Shown here piece by piece: positions 15,319-18,001 of a stretch of DNA of 18,001 bases (position 1 is its first letter; every line of letters begins with the position of its first letter). Below the pieces are notes generated by a model, which saw only the letters and a list, made by a program, of their open reading frames with translations, did no database searches and was not told where the DNA came from. Position numbers and translations under genes: made by a program. The DNA is from CAYYJM01 sp964471755 (GTDB lineage: Bacteria > Planctomycetota > Planctomycetia > Gemmatales > Gemmataceae). The stretch is taken from the NCBI GenBank assembly GCA_964471755.1, contig CAYYJM010000115.1, forward strand, positions 1 to 18,001, read 5' to 3'.

Positions 15319-16557
15319 TCAACGCAGCGTGTCGAGCAGCTTCATCCGCATGGCCGTGAACGATGGCAGCAGACCGCCGATCAGGCCCATGACCAGGGTG
15401 AAGGCCAGCGCCACGCTCACGACCCAGGCGTTGACCGTGATCTGGAAGACGATCGTCTTGCCACCACCGCCGCCGGAATTCATCATGCCGGTCTGCTCCA
15501 GACCGTTGGCCAGGAAGCCCAGGGCGATGCCGAGGCCGCCACCGATCAGGGCCAGCAACATCGACTCCAGCAGGAACGAGACGAGAATCTGCCCCTTGCT
15601 GAAGCCGAGTACCCGCAGCACGCCGATGTCCTTGATCCGCTGACTGACCGCCGCGAACATCGTGTTCATCAGACCGAACATGCCGCCGATGGCCATGACC
15701 ACGGCGATGAACATCGCCGCGAACAGGAACAGAGCGTTCCCCTTGGACAGCTCCTCGTAGTACTTCGACTCCAGCCGGGCACCGATCTCCAGGTTCGTTC
15801 GCGTCTTGACCGACTCGGCAAACGTCTGGCCCTGCTTCGCGTCCGGGGTCGCGACGACGATCGACGTGTAGAAACGCTGGCCCTTCTCGACGTTGTCCTT
15901 GCCGAAGTAGCGGCCCACGTCCTCGATCTTGGCCCAGATTTCCGAGTCGAACGGCGAGCCCTGCGAGTCGAGGATGCCGACGACGGTCCATTTCAGCGTT
16001 GGCCGGATGGCGAACTCGCTGCCGACCTGGACGCCGAGCAGACGGGCGATGCCGCTGCCCATGACGACCTCGCCGCCGGACTTGTCGAACCAGCGGCCAC
16101 CCTCCCGGAGTTTCAGACCGTGAACCCGGCCAGCCACGGCGGGATCGTAGATGCCGCGAATCTGGAGCAGGCGGAAGTCGGCCAGTTCGCTCTCGCTCTT
16201 CGGCGGAATCTCCTGGTTGGCGATGCTGTAGATCTCCGGACTGGCCCGCGGCAAACGCTGTGGCTTACCGTCGGCCCCGACCACCTCATCGACAATCACC
16301 TCGGGATGTCGGCTGTCGAACACAAGGAACAGGTTATCGCTGACCGGCATGTCGCTGAACAGCTCGTCGGTCGCTCCTTCACGCATGATGATGACGTTGC
16401 CCAGTGGCCCGCTCTTGCCGGCCAGGTCGGTGATGCCCTGGACGAAGCCGAGCATGACCACGAGCAGGGCGACGATCAGGGTGAACCCGAACGCGGTCAA
16501 CAGGGTCGTCCGCCAGCGGACGAACAGGTTGCGCAGATTGTACTTGAAGGGAATCAT
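15319..16557 (-). CDS. ABC exporter permease, FtsX/MacB type (second permease)
   Basis: This 412-residue protein starts at ATG 16557, where a GAGG that overlaps the TGA of the preceding gene (16567-16565) lies 5 nt upstream. A longer frame exists but would overlap the upstream gene. Topology is that of MacB/LolCE permeases: one N-terminal helix (about 18-40), a large periplasmic domain (about 42-270), then three helices (about 275-298, 323-350 and 377-402). Family hallmarks are GLMNTMFAAVSQRIKDIGVLRVLGFSKGQI in the cytoplasmic coupling loop and GLLPSFTAMRM at the end. A run of five Gly (near 362-366) lies in the last periplasmic loop. With the other permease and the ATPase encoded upstream, it should form a heterodimeric transporter that moves lipoprotein, lipid, peptide or drug from the inner membrane or periplasm. 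The substrate is unknown. Confidence 0.92.
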   Translation of the reverse strand: MIPFKYNLRNLFVRWRTTLLTAFGFTLIVALLVVMLGFVQGITDLAGKSGPLGNVIIMREGATDELFSDMPVSDNLFLVFDSRHPEVIVDEVVGADGKPQRLPRASPEIYSIANQEIPPKSESELADFRLLQIRGIYDPAVAGRVHGLKLREGGRWFDKSGGEVVMGSGIARLLGVQVGSEFAIRPTLKWTVVGILDSQGSPFDSEIWAKIEDVGRYFGKDNVEKGQRFYTSIVVATPDAKQGQTFAESVKTRTNLEIGARLESKYYEELSKGNALFLFAAMFIAVVMAIGGMFGLMNTMFAAVSQRIKDIGVLRVLGFSKGQILVSFLLESMLLALIGGGLGIALGFLANGLEQTGMMNSGGGGGKTIVFQITVNAWVVSVALAFTLVMGLIGGLLPSFTAMRMKLLDTLR

Positions 16558-16564
16558 CGTCGCC

Positions 16565-17818
16565 TCACGCCACCTTGGCGAACACTTCCGACACCTTGAC
16601 CGAAACGCCACTCCAGACCGGGAGGATGCCGCCGATGAGAGCGGTCACCGCTCCCAGGAAGCCGCCCCACCAGAGAGCGTGCCAGGGGACGAAAAAGACC
16701 GGGAAGAAGCCGAGTGGAATCTTGATGCCGCCCAGGCCGTAGTTGACCAGCAGGACCGTTGCCAGGCCGCTCAGGACGCCGGCCACGACGCCCAGGAGCA
16801 GACCCTCGCCCAGGATGAGCGTGAAGATCTGGCCCCGACTGAAGCCGAGAACCTTGAGGACGCCGATCTCGCGGATTCGCTCGCGGACGGTGATGCTGAT
16901 CGCGTTGGCGATGATGACCGTCATCACGATGATGATGGCTGGCAGCAGCAGATACTTGACGCCCCAGAGCAGATCCTTGAGCGGCTCCAGAAAGCGACTG
17001 ACCGCCGACGAGCCTTCCTCGACCTTGATCTCCTGGCCGACGACCTTGTCGCGCGAGATGACGCTGATCACGTCGCTGGCCGACGTCGGTTCGTCCACCA
17101 TCAGCCAGCCGAGATTGACCTTGCCTTCGAGCGGAGCCTTCTCCGCCTCCATGATGCGGTTGAGGTAGGTGAAGTCCATGAACGTGCCCTCGGCCCAGCG
17201 CGTGTTGGGCGGCAGCTCGCCGACGATCTCCAGCTCGAGTTTGACGACCTGGTTGCTACCGCCGCGAATGCTGATCGCGTTGGCCACGAGGCGGTCGCCG
17301 ATCTGCACGCCGAGCTTCTTCATCCGGTCGGCTCCCATCAGGACGCCCTGGTTGGGGAGCCGATTGCGGGGCGGGTTGACCATCAGCTTGGTCACCTCGG
17401 GGTCGAGCGTCTCCATGCCATCGACCATGTAGGGGATCTTGTCCGGCTGCGTGGCGATGCAGAAGAAGAACTTGTTGCGATCCTTCATGGTCGGATCGAG
17501 CGTGGCGGCGACGAAGGTCCAGGTCGCGTTCCTGTCGCCGTGGAAGCCGGGGATGTCTGCCAGTTCCTTGTTCAGGGCGTAGCCCTGCTCGGTGATGCCC
17601 TTCATGAGCCGGATGTCGAACCGGCTCGGGATGCGGTAACGCTCGGTGATCACCAGGCGAATGTCGCGGGACTTCTGCTCCATCGACAGGTCGAGGAAGC
17701 GGATGACGCTGAAGATCATGCTGAAGATGGCGACGAGCGTGAACACGGCCAGGGCCGTCAACACGGTGCGGATCTTGTTCCGCCACAGATTCTTGAAGAT
17801 CAGGCCGAACAGTTTCAT
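16565..17818 (-). CDS. ABC exporter permease, FtsX/MacB type (first permease)
   Basis: This 417-residue protein starts at ATG 17818, which overlaps the stop of the ATPase gene in an ATGA. AGGAGG lies about 10 nt upstream, within the ATPase coding sequence. It has an N-terminal helix (about 16-42), a periplasmic domain (about 44-285) and three C-terminal helices (about 289-309, 333-358, 383-401). The coupling segment is ITVRERIREIGVLKVLGFSRGQI, closely parallel to that of the next permease. The periplasmic domains of the two differ clearly, which indicates a heterodimer like LolC/LolE rather than recent duplicates. It is the middle gene of a tightly coupled three-gene operon. The last loop, FFPVFFVPWHALWW, is unusually aromatic. 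Confidence 0.92.
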   Translation of the reverse strand: MKLFGLIFKNLWRNKIRTVLTALAVFTLVAIFSMIFSVIRFLDLSMEQKSRDIRLVITERYRIPSRFDIRLMKGITEQGYALNKELADIPGFHGDRNATWTFVAATLDPTMKDRNKFFFCIATQPDKIPYMVDGMETLDPEVTKLMVNPPRNRLPNQGVLMGADRMKKLGVQIGDRLVANAISIRGGSNQVVKLELEIVGELPPNTRWAEGTFMDFTYLNRIMEAEKAPLEGKVNLGWLMVDEPTSASDVISVISRDKVVGQEIKVEEGSSAVSRFLEPLKDLLWGVKYLLLPAIIIVMTVIIANAISITVRERIREIGVLKVLGFSRGQIFTLILGEGLLLGVVAGVLSGLATVLLVNYGLGGIKIPLGFFPVFFVPWHALWWGGFLGAVTALIGGILPVWSGVSVKVSEVFAKVA

Positions 17819-18001
17819 GACTGTGGCCCCTCCTGGATGCTCGGCGACGCGGCCGGCTGGATGGCGTCGCTCTGCCGTGGTGCGAAGGTCCGCTGAATCT
17901 GCTCCTGCGTCGAGGCCATGCTGTCCTCGACGAGCTGCCCCTTCTCCAGACGCACCAGACGCTGGGCGCAGGCCGCCGCCTTCGGATCGTGGGTCACCAG
18001 G
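17815..18001 (-). CDS. C-terminal end of ABC transporter ATPase (partial)
   Basis: The frame enters from the right edge and stops at TGA 17817-17815, overlapping the next start by 4 nt. The visible residues begin LVTHDPKAAACAQRLVRLEKGQLVED. This is the H-loop (switch His in VTHD) and following strand and helix of the LolD/MacB-type ATPases that energise FtsX-like permeases. After it comes a tail of about 35 hydrophilic residues rich in Gln, Ser, Ala and Pro, longer than the usual end of this family. Walker A, Walker B and the signature motif lie outside the window. The assignment is secure from the H-loop plus the operon context. Confidence 0.88.
   Translation of the reverse strand, partial: LVTHDPKAAACAQRLVRLEKGQLVEDSMASTQEQIQRTFAPRQSDAIQPAASPSIQEGPQS

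Noticed and set aside
16349..17896. + strand open frame (515 codons) opposite the ABC permeases
   Set aside because: Asp/His/Glu/Arg-rich antisense shadow; the - strand has proper membrane helices and coupled starts.

Overview
The window is GC-rich, densely coded DNA that most resembles a planctomycete (Gemmataceae/Isosphaeraceae-like) chromosome. This is inferred from gene content: a secreted beta-propeller protein ending in the Pirellula/Verrucomicrobium-type CxxCH domain, a giant DUF4175-like membrane-anchored Gln/Ala/Glu coiled-coil protein, a terpenoid-cyclase-fold secreted protein, and an MFS-acyltransferase fusion. No tRNA, rRNA, CRISPR array, transposase or prophage gene was recognised.

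Layout. (1) 1-7820, all on +: the last codons of a probable M16 peptidase, a second complete M16 metallopeptidase with intact zinc motif, a 1738-residue DUF4175-like protein, and a terpenoid-cyclase-fold secreted protein whose ribosome binding site overlaps the preceding stop codon. A 13-bp perfect inverted repeat fills the gap between the two M16 genes, and a sigma70-like promoter lies in front of the DUF4175 gene. (2) 7862-11964, all on -: a two-gene unit (propeller-cytochrome c protein, then a secreted alpha/beta hydrolase 12 nt downstream), followed by a separately promoted RRM/glycine-rich RNA-binding protein gene with a roughly 120-nt leader. A 12-bp-stem hairpin separates this block from the convergent + block. 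(3) 12221-15124, on +: a DUF374-type lysophospholipid acyltransferase and an LplT/Aas-like MFS protein whose C-terminal acyltransferase domain has lost its catalytic residues. (4) 15125-15318: a compact array of four hairpins flanked by a 32-bp direct repeat that duplicates the 3' end of the MFS gene. (5) 15319-18001, on -: an ABC exporter operon (ATPase end, two FtsX/MacB-type permeases) with overlapping or coupled starts.

Functional reading (inference): the window mostly serves the cell envelope and periplasm, through proteolysis, a large envelope coiled-coil protein, secreted oxidoreductase and esterase activity, lysophospholipid handling and ABC-driven export. I did not find a clear defence system or mobile island. 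The most unusual items are the hairpin array with its duplicated gene tail, the repeat that supplies the stop codon of the first gene, the catalytically degenerate acyltransferase domain next to a standalone acyltransferase with family motifs present, and the very large coiled-coil protein.
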